Positions 1-6,621 of a stretch of 10,078 nucleotides of DNA are shown piece by piece; within the stretch, counting starts at the first letter, position 1, and every line of letters begins with the position of its first letter. Made by a program: the position numbers and the translations under genes. Origin of the DNA: an uncultured Selenomonadaceae bacterium (GTDB taxonomy: Bacteria; Bacillota; Negativicutes; Selenomonadales; Selenomonadaceae). The notes under the pieces were generated by a model, which had not been told where the DNA came from, searched no databases, and saw only the letters and a list, made by a program, of their open reading frames with translations. The DNA lies in assembly GCA_905236325.1 (NCBI GenBank), contig CAJOPJ010000191.1:1-10078 (forward strand), written 5' to 3'.

Positions 1-1629
1 GGCACGATTTTTGCGCGTTCAAGTGGCACGGTTTATGGTATGTCAATGCCGACCAGCAATGTCATTGAAAACAACGGCAACATTACAGTTATTTCAAGCG
101 GAATTCAAGCTCCGCAAATTGCAGGCGTTCAGGTTGTTCAAGTTCCAGGTGCGCACGGTATGGTTATTACACCTGTCAGCTCCGGCACTGAAGTAAAAAA
201 TACAGGCTCAGTCAATGCTATACTTAATACAGAAAATCCTCTTGCAACCGCAACAGGTATGATGATTTTTAATACCAATTTGGAAAATACCACGACAACT
301 TTTTCAAATACAGGCGTAATCAATATTAAAACAAATCAAACCGCCTCAGAGGCAAATAATTATCTTGTTCGCGCTACAGAAATTGGCGTACACAACATGT
401 TGCAAAGAAACGGCGTTGCTCCTTCACAAATAGCAAATTTAAAAATAACTGATTGGGCAACGACTTTGCGTGACTTTGCTACTACTAAAGATTTTATTCA
501 AGCGCGTTACGCAAATATCGACTTCAGCGATACAAACTTAATTTTTAGACCGTCCGCAGGTTATACTGCAGGTACTTATTACAATGTTGCGGCTGAAAAT
601 TTAGTTGCTGAAATTACCGATACAACAACGCCAAACGCAAATGTTACAATCAGCGGCGGCAATTCAATTCAATACAGCGTTGAAATGACTGACTTCATCG
701 GTCTTAGTCAAGACGGCACTAATATTGCTTTGGTTGCAAATGACACAGGAAAATCTGAACAAGTTTTAAATTCAATCTTCAACACTGTTGATTTTACGCG
801 TGTAACTTTGGACAGATTGGAACGCGAAATTGAAGTTCATCCCGACGGCAAATATTTTATTGCGCCGCACTATTCAAAATTTAGCCGCTCAGGCGCAATG
901 GACGGCAATTCGCACGGATTTATTGGCGGTGCTAATTGGAAAAATGGTGGCTTTCATGCAGCCTACGCAGTCGGCAACAGCGACGGCGGAATTTATGACG
1001 GCAATAGCGATTTAAACAGCGTTATGCTTGGTTTGCATTACAACTTTGCGCAAAGTGAAAAATCAAAAATTCGCGCACAAGCAACTTATTTCCACAACAA
1101 CGGCAGTTCAAATTACAAAATGACAACCAACTATAACACTTTGCAAGGCTACAGCGATAACAATAATGACGGCGTTTATTTGGCTTTGAACTATGACATT
1201 GACAATAGACTGTCTGAAAAAAATCAATTGCGCACAACTCTTGGTTTAAATTATCTGCAGTTTTTCGACGCACCAACTTTGAAGTGGGGAGTTGCCGGTT
1301 CAATGGTTGACGGCTACGCAATGAATTTTGATAAATACAATGCACTCTACGCTACTGCTAAAACAAACTTCACACACAATTTCAACCGCAATGACGCATT
1401 GAACTTTACAATCGGTGTGCGCGGCAGATTGGCAGCTGAAGATATGACATTAAAAATGATGAACACCGCATACAGCGGAGTTGTTAGAGAAGACCCAGTG
1501 CAAGCAATGGTTGGTGTAACCTATCGCCGGCAGCTTGAAAGATTTAGCTTTGACGCAGGTTATGAGGGTATATTTGGCAAAGATATGAAACAAAATATAT
1601 TCCATGCCGGTTTAGAATTTAGCTTTTAA
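1..1629 (+). CDS. Autotransporter (type V secretion), C-terminal part, 5' partial
   Basis: The frame is open from the first base of the window (13 codons before the first internal ATG at 40), so the true start lies upstream; 542 residues are visible. The first ~270 visible residues are Asn/Thr/Gly rich with short recurring units of the type N-x-G-x-I (for example NNGNITVISSG, NTGVINIKTN), typical of a beta-helical passenger. From about residue 280 (HPDGKYFIAPHYSKF) to the end there are alternating aromatic/hydrophobic strands such as GGFHAAYAVG and VMLGLHYNF, ending in GLEFSF with a terminal Phe. This matches an autotransporter beta-barrel of about 260 residues that inserts in the outer membrane and exports its own passenger. 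The passenger ligand or activity cannot be told. Only 13 bases separate it from the next gene, so they are likely co-transcribed. Confidence 0.85.
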   Translation, partial: GTIFARSSGTVYGMSMPTSNVIENNGNITVISSGIQAPQIAGVQVVQVPGAHGMVITPVSSGTEVKNTGSVNAILNTENPLATATGMMIFNTNLENTTTTFSNTGVINIKTNQTASEANNYLVRATEIGVHNMLQRNGVAPSQIANLKITDWATTLRDFATTKDFIQARYANIDFSDTNLIFRPSAGYTAGTYYNVAAENLVAEITDTTTPNANVTISGGNSIQYSVEMTDFIGLSQDGTNIALVANDTGKSEQVLNSIFNTVDFTRVTLDRLEREIEVHPDGKYFIAPHYSKFSRSGAMDGNSHGFIGGANWKNGGFHAAYAVGNSDGGIYDGNSDLNSVMLGLHYNFAQSEKSKIRAQATYFHNNGSSNYKMTTNYNTLQGYSDNNNDGVYLALNYDIDNRLSEKNQLRTTLGLNYLQFFDAPTLKWGVAGSMVDGYAMNFDKYNALYATAKTNFTHNFNRNDALNFTIGVRGRLAAEDMTLKMMNTAYSGVVREDPVQAMVGVTYRRQLERFSFDAGYEGIFGKDMKQNIFHAGLEFSF

Positions 1630-1642
1630 CAGAGGCGGCGAA

Positions 1643-2929
1643 ATGAAAAAAAAATTACTGGCAATTGTGCTGAGTATATTACTAATAAATGTAAAAATAG
1701 CCAATGCCGAGATAGCTGAATTAACAGTGGACTTGAACGACAAAGAAAGTTGTCGGGCGTATATAGCGGCAGTGTGCGAAGAAACAGTCAAAATCCTGTC
1801 TCTGCCGCAACTGCCGAGTGAAACGCCAAACTATGACTTGTTAAAGCAAGCAGTAGAAAGCCTTTCAAATGGCAGAAATGTAGTAATCTTGGACGACTTA
1901 GGCTATCCCTCAATAATGTACAAAATTCCGCAAATAGAAGCAAATCAAGTTTTGCCAGAATTTAGCGGAGTACACCCAATGTTCATAGTAGAAGGCAAAG
2001 CGTATCCTGCAGTCTACATAGGCAAGTATGAAGCAATAGTGCTCCAAGACAGAGCATACAGCCTGCCAAATGTAGACCCAACAACAGCAATCTCAATGGA
2101 CGTGGCGCGGACAGTTTGCATGAGTAAAGGCACAGGCTGGCATTTAACAAGCAATATAGAATTTGCAGCGCTGGCGTATATCTGTCATAAGCACAAACAC
2201 TACCCACACGGCAACACAAACGCCGAACTTAGCGAAAATTACTTCGGCGACGAAACCGGAAGAATCACGCAAGGCTATCGAAGTGAAACCGGTAAGTTAG
2301 TGGTACGCAGGATGGCAACAGGTTCAGGTCCTGTTACTTGGACGCACGACGGCACAGAAAACGGCATTTACGACCTCAACGGCAATGTTTGGGAATATGC
2401 AGACGGTATCAGATTAGTGAACGGTCAAATCCAACTTATCAAAGATAATGATGTAGTTTTGCAAAGGCATTGGAATAACTGGCAAGCAATTTCTGCGCAA
2501 GGTAACTTAGTTTCGCCCCGTTACCAGCAAACTTGGCATATTGATTCAAAAGCAGGCGAAAATGAAAAATATTTCCATGAAATTGCCGGCGCAACGCCAT
2601 TTTTGTCGCTCGAACGCACAACGCCGATGTTTGCACAAGATACCAATCACAATTATGGCTTTGGACATTGCCAATTTAAAGACTTTGCAGCATTTGGCGG
2701 CGATATACCAAAAATTTTGCAGTTGCACGCAATTGCGCCCCTAGATTTTGATGACTTCCCAAATGACGGCTTTTGGGTGCGTAACTATGGCATACGCCGC
2801 TTGATGCGTGGCGGAATGTGGATGCGTAGCGCAGGTTTATTCGGCTCAAGTTTGGCTGGCGCGTGGAACGACCGCTCCGCCGGTATGGGCTTTAGAATCA
2901 GCTATATCGACTTGGAGGATTCAAATTGA
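1643..2929 (+). CDS. Exported FGE-sulfatase/C-type-lectin-fold protein, resembling DGR target proteins
   Basis: ATG start at 1643 with a weak purine-rich site (AGAGG, 1631-1635). The 428-residue product begins with a Sec signal peptide (KKK, hydrophobic stretch, probable cleavage after ANA at residue 22). The body carries marks of the SUMF1/FGE-sulfatase (CLec) fold: IGKYEAIV, GTGWHLTSNIEFAALA, ATGSGPVTWTHDG, YDLNGNVWEY (GNVWE at 247-251), then RLMRGGMW (386-393) and GMGFRISY (414-421). No cysteine lies in the C-terminal stretch where FGE keeps its catalytic Cys pair, so formylglycine-generating activity is unlikely; ligand binding is the better guess. The order 'HDG..GIYDLNGNVWE...RLVNG.IQLI ... 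RGG.W...AG.F...L........GFR' is, from family knowledge, that of Firmicutes phage and cellular DGR variable proteins. Such proteins are often cytoplasmic or phage-borne; here a signal peptide puts it outside the cytoplasm. Its stop overlaps the TTG start of the next gene by 4 bases. No reverse transcriptase is in the window, so DGR diversification is inference. Confidence 0.8.
   Translation: MKKKLLAIVLSILLINVKIANAEIAELTVDLNDKESCRAYIAAVCEETVKILSLPQLPSETPNYDLLKQAVESLSNGRNVVILDDLGYPSIMYKIPQIEANQVLPEFSGVHPMFIVEGKAYPAVYIGKYEAIVLQDRAYSLPNVDPTTAISMDVARTVCMSKGTGWHLTSNIEFAALAYICHKHKHYPHGNTNAELSENYFGDETGRITQGYRSETGKLVVRRMATGSGPVTWTHDGTENGIYDLNGNVWEYADGIRLVNGQIQLIKDNDVVLQRHWNNWQAISAQGNLVSPRYQQTWHIDSKAGENEKYFHEIAGATPFLSLERTTPMFAQDTNHNYGFGHCQFKDFAAFGGDIPKILQLHAIAPLDFDDFPNDGFWVRNYGIRRLMRGGMWMRSAGLFGSSLAGAWNDRSAGMGFRISYIDLEDSN
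2801..2890 (+). other. Candidate DGR variable region (VR) within the lectin-fold gene
   Basis: These 30 codons (residues 387-416) encode the RGG-x-W ... AG-L-F ... L ... GFR segment that corresponds to the variable region at the C-terminus of DGR target proteins. By hand count the coding strand has 13 A in 90 bases (14%) and 55 G+C (61%), whereas the preceding 90 bases (2711-2800) have 21 A. Loss of adenines is what adenine-directed mutagenesis would leave. Several exposed-type positions have codons ending in C or T (CGT AGC, GGC, AGT, GCT GGC, AAC GAC CGC), but ATG codons at 392, 394 and 415 do not come simply from AAC/AAT template codons. No template repeat is present in the window. Confidence 0.4.
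2914..2928 (+). promoter_or_regulatory. Ribosome binding site with TTG start overlapping the upstream stop
   Basis: GGAGG at 2914-2918 lies 7 bases before a TTG at 2926-2928. The TTG shares bases with the TGA stop of the lectin-fold gene (2927-2929). The only good Shine-Dalgarno, followed by a canonical KKFLIALA signal peptide, fixes this TTG as the start and suggests translational coupling. Confidence 0.8.
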
Positions 2930-4074
2930 AAAAATTTTTAATAGCACTCGCTTCTCTGCCAATCTTAACCACAACTTCAGCTTTTGCAGCGGCTGTCGGC
3001 GGCGAAGATAATTGGCAAGATTTAACCCCAACTGAACTTTCCGAACCAATAGACTTTGCCGGTAAAATCCGCCTGTCAAGAAATATCTTTCATGGTCCGG
3101 AATATTATCCAACCACTTTTGGCGAAACCAAAACAACTGCCGAAGCGCAGCTTGATTTAAAGTTGCGTCTTACACAAAATTGGCAAATTAAAAGCCGCCT
3201 TGAGGCAAGTCGCATTTGGAAAGATTACCAGGCAGATAATCATCTTGAGGCTGAGCAACTTTATTTAGCCGGCAAAGTCGGCAATGTCAATTTGCAAGCC
3301 GGCAAGCTACCTGTCTTTGACGCATTGAATTTAACTTCCGGCGGCTTGGTAATTGATGCGCCTATAACCGGCGGCGAGATAGATACTAAGATTGGCTGTT
3401 GGCGCATTTCATTTGCCGGCGGCGTTATCGACAATGATGATTACAGCCTTACGCGCACAACTACAATTTTTAACACAAACAGCACCTATCTCGGCTTAAG
3501 TGCCACCGGCTCAATCCTCAAAAATTGTCAGGCGTTTATCGCCGTCCACAATATGCACAACACTGCCGGCGGATTAGTTTTGCCAAGTGGCGCATATTAC
3601 AGCCCCGACGGTAATGGCTTTTTTGAAAGCGGCACCGAAAAAAACAACACCATTTTTGAAGTCGGCGCAGATTACAAATTAAGTGACCTGACTTTCGGAG
3701 CAATGTATTCTGTTGGCAGCGCAAAAATAACCAAACAAGCCCAAATCCTTTCGCACGAAAGCCCAGCCGAAGACAACAGCTTTAGTGTTCAGTTGACTTA
3801 TGGTCAGCCTGAACTTCAAAAAACACACAATACCGCTTTATGGCTTGCTTATAGAAAACTCGGTAGAACAGGCTCCTACAATCCAGCTTATAAAGGTGTC
3901 GGCTTTGGCGAACAAGGTATTGAACTTGGCGTCAGACACAACCTGCTTGATGACTTAGCCTTGCAAGTTGTTTATTTTGCCGGCAGAAAAATCAGCAAAA
4001 TCACCAGCCCTGCAAATTCCGCCGAACTGCCACACATTCACAAGTGGTATTTAGGTTTAAGTTATGATTTTTAA
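2926..4074 (+). CDS. Outer-membrane beta-barrel porin without SLH domain
   Basis: TTG start chosen from the GGAGG at 2914-2918. The 382-residue product has a Sec signal peptide (KKFLIALASLPILTTTSAFA, cleavage after residue 21). A short linker is followed from about residue 43 by amphipathic strands (IDFAGKIRLSRN, AEAQLDLKLRLT, NWQIKSRLEASR) and the protein ends in WYLGLSYDF, a typical barrel C-terminus with a final Phe. It is a paralogue of the next gene: LYLAGKVGNVNLQAGKLPV...LNLTSGGLVIDAP aligns with the neighbour's IYAQGQLGNATILRLGKFGL...LTNAGFIIDSD, and ALWLAYRKLG with TWLAYRHLG. It lacks the SLH module and coiled coil of its neighbour, so it should not tether to peptidoglycan and probably works as a diffusion channel. 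Substrate unknown. It sits 15 bases before the SLH porin in the same operon. Confidence 0.85.
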   Translation: MKKFLIALASLPILTTTSAFAAAVGGEDNWQDLTPTELSEPIDFAGKIRLSRNIFHGPEYYPTTFGETKTTAEAQLDLKLRLTQNWQIKSRLEASRIWKDYQADNHLEAEQLYLAGKVGNVNLQAGKLPVFDALNLTSGGLVIDAPITGGEIDTKIGCWRISFAGGVIDNDDYSLTRTTTIFNTNSTYLGLSATGSILKNCQAFIAVHNMHNTAGGLVLPSGAYYSPDGNGFFESGTEKNNTIFEVGADYKLSDLTFGAMYSVGSAKITKQAQILSHESPAEDNSFSVQLTYGQPELQKTHNTALWLAYRKLGRTGSYNPAYKGVGFGEQGIELGVRHNLLDDLALQVVYFAGRKISKITSPANSAELPHIHKWYLGLSYDF

Positions 4075-4077
4075 TTT

Positions 4078-4092
4078 GGAGGTCCTAAATTG
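4078..4092 (+). promoter_or_regulatory. Ribosome binding site and TTG start of the SLH porin
   Basis: GGAGGT at 4078-4083 precedes TTG at 4090-4092 by 6 bases. The following codons give KKYLTALAICL, a standard signal peptide, and no ATG lies in a comparable position. This is the second TTG start in a row in this operon. Confidence 0.8.
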
Positions 4093-5484
4093 AAAAAATA
4101 TTTAACTGCATTAGCAATTTGCCTGACTACTGCAACTGCAAATGCCGCAACTAATCCTTTCAGCGATGTTCCTGCCGGTCATTGGGCTTATAATGCAGTA
4201 ACAAGATTGGCAGCTGAAGGCGTTATCGAAGGTTACGGCGACGGAACATTTTTAGGTAACAGAAACATCACGCGCTATGAAATGGCACAAATGCTTGCAA
4301 AAGCATTGGCAAAACAACCACAAGTCACCGGCGCAAGTCGTGCTGATTTAGACAGATTAGCAGCTGAATTTCGCGCTGAACTTGATAGCTTAGGCGTTCG
4401 TGTTGCTGAACTTGAAAAACATTCTGACATGGTCCAGTTCAGCGGCATTGTTCGCGCAGATTTTGTCCGTGATAGAGCTTATCCTTGGGCTTGGCTTATT
4501 AACAACAATTCAATTCATGACTTCACGCGCGAAGACACTCACGAAAATTCAATTTTGGCGCGTTTTGAGGTTGACGGCGCAGTCAGCGACAAATGGCACG
4601 CTCTGGCGCGTCTTGAAGGCTATGTCAACCTGACTGACGATGACACAACTGATTTGTCTTTAAAGCGCATTTACGCGCAAGGTCAGCTTGGAAACGCCAC
4701 AATTTTGCGTCTTGGTAAGTTCGGCTTGCTTGATTCAGAAAATTTAACTAATGCCGGCTTTATAATTGACAGCGACTATTTATCCGGCGCAAGTCTTGAG
4801 TTCGGCAACAATATTAAATTAAAATTAACTGCCGGTCGCTTTAATCACAACTACCTGAATCTCAGCCACGGCGCAGAAAGTAATTCCGCAATGGAATACA
4901 TTCGCAACAAATGGGATAACGCCGATTATCAATCTGCAGAACTTTTTGGCAACGCCGGCAAGTGGAGTTGGTCACTCGGCTACCACAGATTGACTACTGA
5001 TATGATGATTAAATCTTTCGGCACTGAAAAAGAAATTATCGGCGCACTCGGCGTTGATTATCATTTCGACAACAATTGGACGCTTGGCTTGTATCATTCG
5101 CACGGCACATTACCAGTCCCCGGCGACGATGTTTTTAGCGACGACATGGAAAAAGAAGGCTACAGCGCACAAATTACCTACAAACAAGCAAATCCAACTG
5201 ATGCAGGTTCATTTGGCACTTGGTTAGCTTACAGGCATTTAGGTTGCTATTCAGCTATCGCACCAACTTTTGACGGCGCACAACTCGGCGCAAAAGGTTT
5301 GGAATATGGTCTTGAGTTTGTGCCTATGCAAAACTTGAAAGTCAGTTTTGTAGGCTTTTGGGGCAGACACATCGGCAGCGGCGATATTACACAAACAGCA
5401 CGCGTTGCCGAAAGATGGCTCGGCGGTCACGCTACAGAACGCTACACAACACATTTTCTCGGCAGAATTGAATACAGCTTTTAA
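4090..5484 (+). CDS. SLH-domain outer-membrane porin (OmpM type)
   Basis: The 464-residue product starts with a Sec signal peptide cleaved after ANA (residue 20). A single SLH domain follows (NPFSDVPAGHWAYNAVTRLA, then GVIEGYGDGTF and ITRYEMAQMLAKAL, about residues 22-75). Next come a short coiled coil (ADLDRLAAEFRAELDSLGVR and on to VAELEKH, about 83-113) and a beta-barrel from about 117 to the end (GRIEYSF, final Phe). In Negativicutes this architecture anchors the outer membrane: the SLH domain binds modified peptidoglycan while the barrel forms a pore. It is the last gene of the + strand operon and is followed at once by a strong terminator whose A-tract includes the last base of the stop codon. 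It is a paralogue of the preceding porin plus the SLH/coiled-coil module. The exact symbol among several ompM paralogues cannot be assigned, so none is given. Confidence 0.93.
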   Translation: MKKYLTALAICLTTATANAATNPFSDVPAGHWAYNAVTRLAAEGVIEGYGDGTFLGNRNITRYEMAQMLAKALAKQPQVTGASRADLDRLAAEFRAELDSLGVRVAELEKHSDMVQFSGIVRADFVRDRAYPWAWLINNNSIHDFTREDTHENSILARFEVDGAVSDKWHALARLEGYVNLTDDDTTDLSLKRIYAQGQLGNATILRLGKFGLLDSENLTNAGFIIDSDYLSGASLEFGNNIKLKLTAGRFNHNYLNLSHGAESNSAMEYIRNKWDNADYQSAELFGNAGKWSWSLGYHRLTTDMMIKSFGTEKEIIGALGVDYHFDNNWTLGLYHSHGTLPVPGDDVFSDDMEKEGYSAQITYKQANPTDAGSFGTWLAYRHLGCYSAIAPTFDGAQLGAKGLEYGLEFVPMQNLKVSFVGFWGRHIGSGDITQTARVAERWLGGHATERYTTHFLGRIEYSF

Positions 5485-5514
5485 AAAAAAACCTCCGCTT
5501 TGGGAGGTTTTTTT
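5484..5514 (+). terminator. Intrinsic terminator of the surface-protein operon
   Basis: ACCTCC (5491-5496) pairs with GGAGGT (5503-5508) around a six-base loop. The stem is extended by an A-run upstream and a seven-T run downstream. The hairpin starts right at the porin stop codon. Its A/T symmetry would let it work in both directions. Confidence 0.9.
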
Positions 5515-5570
5515 AATTTACAAACAAAATCAATCTTGATAGACTTCAGCAAATTTGAATACAGCTTTTA

Positions 5571-5605
5571 AAAAAAATTACCTCCGCTTTGGAGTTTTTT
5601 TAAAT
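5571..5605 (-). terminator. Degenerate terminator hairpin downstream of galE
   Basis: On the minus strand CTCC (5594-5591) pairs with GGAG (5585-5582) around a five-base loop, followed after GTAA by an eight-T run (complement of 5570-5577). It is the diverged second copy of the porin terminator, with a shorter stem, placed 13 bases or more after the galE stop. It plausibly ends the gal operon; the stronger copy A lies behind it. Confidence 0.6.
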
Positions 5606-5617
5606 TTATAAATAAAA

Positions 5618-6607
5618 TCAATCTTGATAGCCTTGTGGGTGATTTTTATGCCAAGCCCAAGCCGTCGCAATAACTTTCTCAACATCAGCAAACTGCGGCT
5701 TCCAATTCAAAATTTTTCTAGCCTTATCACTCGACGCAATAAGCTGTGCAGGATCTCCTGCGCGTCGCTTTCCAATTTCAGTTTTAATTTTCTGCCCGGT
5801 AACTTTCTCTGCTGCCTGAATCATTTGCTTGACTGAAAAGCCCTGTCCATTACCAAGATTGAAAATATTTGACTTGCCACCGTCACGCAGGTAATTCAAC
5901 GCCAAAATATGTGCGTCAGCCAAGTCAATGACATGAATATAATCACGCAAGCAAGTTCCGTCCGGCGTAGGATAATCATCACCAAAAATTGTAATGTGGT
6001 CGCGCTTACCAAGAGGCACTTGCAATATCAGCGGTATCAAGTGCGTTTCAGTTTTATGGTCTTCACCAATTGAACCATCTTCCAATGCTCCTGCAGCATT
6101 AAAATATCTCAAGCTGACAAACCTAATGCCATTTGCGCGACTTACCCACTTCATCATATGCTCCATAATCAATTTAGATTCGCCGTAAGGATTGGTAGGC
6201 TCAGTCTTGTCATTTTCCTCAATCGGCACTTTCTCAGGCTCACCATAAGTCGCCGCCGTCGAACTAAAAACAATCTTATCAACGCCGTGCTTAACCATAC
6301 CCTCCAACAAAATCTGCATACCATAAACATTGTTGTTGAAGTATTTTAAAGGCTTTTCAACACTTTCGCCGACCAGTGAATTTGCCGCAAAATGAATCAC
6401 GGCTTCAATGCTGTTTTCAGTAAAAATTTTGTCAAGGACTTCAGCGTTGCGAATGTCGCCTTCATAAAATTTAGCTTTTGGATTGACTGCCTTGCGATGC
6501 CCTGTCTGCAAATTGTCCACAATAACAACCTCTTCGCCTTTAGCAATCAGCTGATGTACAGCGTGCGAACCAATATAGCCCGCCCCACCACAAACTAAAA
6601 TCGACAT
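5618..6607 (-). CDS. galE: UDP-glucose 4-epimerase
   Basis: Interconverts UDP-galactose and UDP-glucose in the cytoplasm, the last Leloir step and a source of UDP-Gal for surface polysaccharides. The ATG at 6607 is preferred (329 residues, usual for the family) because AGGTGG (6615-6620) lies 7 bases upstream; a TTG at 6625 would add six residues and run through that site. Visible motifs: N-terminal NAD-binding GGAGYIGSH (Gly7, Gly10, Gly13), the SDR catalytic set FSSTAATYGEP (Thr117 at the position of E. coli Ser124) and NPYGESK (Tyr141, Lys145), then LRYFNAAGA and the GDDYPTPDGTCLRDYIHV block characteristic of GalE. It follows galK by 14 bases, last gene of the operon, and converges on the porin gene. 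Its last codons are part of the duplicated junction. Confidence 0.96.
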   Translation of the reverse strand: MSILVCGGAGYIGSHAVHQLIAKGEEVVIVDNLQTGHRKAVNPKAKFYEGDIRNAEVLDKIFTENSIEAVIHFAANSLVGESVEKPLKYFNNNVYGMQILLEGMVKHGVDKIVFSSTAATYGEPEKVPIEENDKTEPTNPYGESKLIMEHMMKWVSRANGIRFVSLRYFNAAGALEDGSIGEDHKTETHLIPLILQVPLGKRDHITIFGDDYPTPDGTCLRDYIHVIDLADAHILALNYLRDGGKSNIFNLGNGQGFSVKQMIQAAEKVTGQKIKTEIGKRRAGDPAQLIASSDKARKILNWKPQFADVEKVIATAWAWHKNHPQGYQD

Positions 6608-6614
6608 TTTATTA

Positions 6615-6620
6615 CCACCT
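6615..6620 (-). promoter_or_regulatory. galE ribosome binding site
   Basis: AGGTGG, 7 bases before the ATG at 6607 and just after the galK stop (6622-6624). It decides the start in favour of MSILVCGG. Confidence 0.7.
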
Positions 6621-6621
6621 T

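Larger units (their letters stand above)
5468..5630. repeat. Tandem duplication of the convergent porin/galE junction
   Basis: Copy A (5468-5542) and copy B (5555-5630) share the same order: TTGAATACAGCTTTTAA, an A-run, CCTCCGCTTTGG, a T-run, then a spacer ending ATCAATCTTGATAG. Copies are offset by 87-88 bases with a few indels and substitutions. Copy A holds the real porin C-terminus (EYSF-stop) and, on the minus strand, a fossil YQD-stop. Copy B holds a fossil KFEYSF-stop on the plus strand and the real galE C-terminus (YQD-stop). The join is about 5543-5554. Confidence 0.85.

Noticed and set aside
1022..1345. Open frame of 107 codons on the minus strand inside the autotransporter barrel
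   Set aside because: Cys/Arg/Asn-rich shadow translation of a clear coding region, with no ribosome binding site and no recognisable domain.
1643..2929. Functional formylglycine-generating enzyme (sulfatase activator)
   Set aside because: The fold marks are there, but the C-terminal region (387-421) has no cysteines where the enzyme keeps its catalytic pair, and no sulfatase gene is nearby.
3061..4030. Frequent GCCGGC hexamers in the first porin gene as a possible uptake signal or repeat
   Set aside because: They fall in frame as Ala-Gly codons (GCC GGC), fitting local codon choice; spacing is irregular and no extended motif is conserved around them.
5543..5617. A short additional gene or pseudogene between the porin and galE
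   Set aside because: The KFEYSF-stop and YQD-stop stretches are only a few codons long and are explained by the tandem duplication of the junction.
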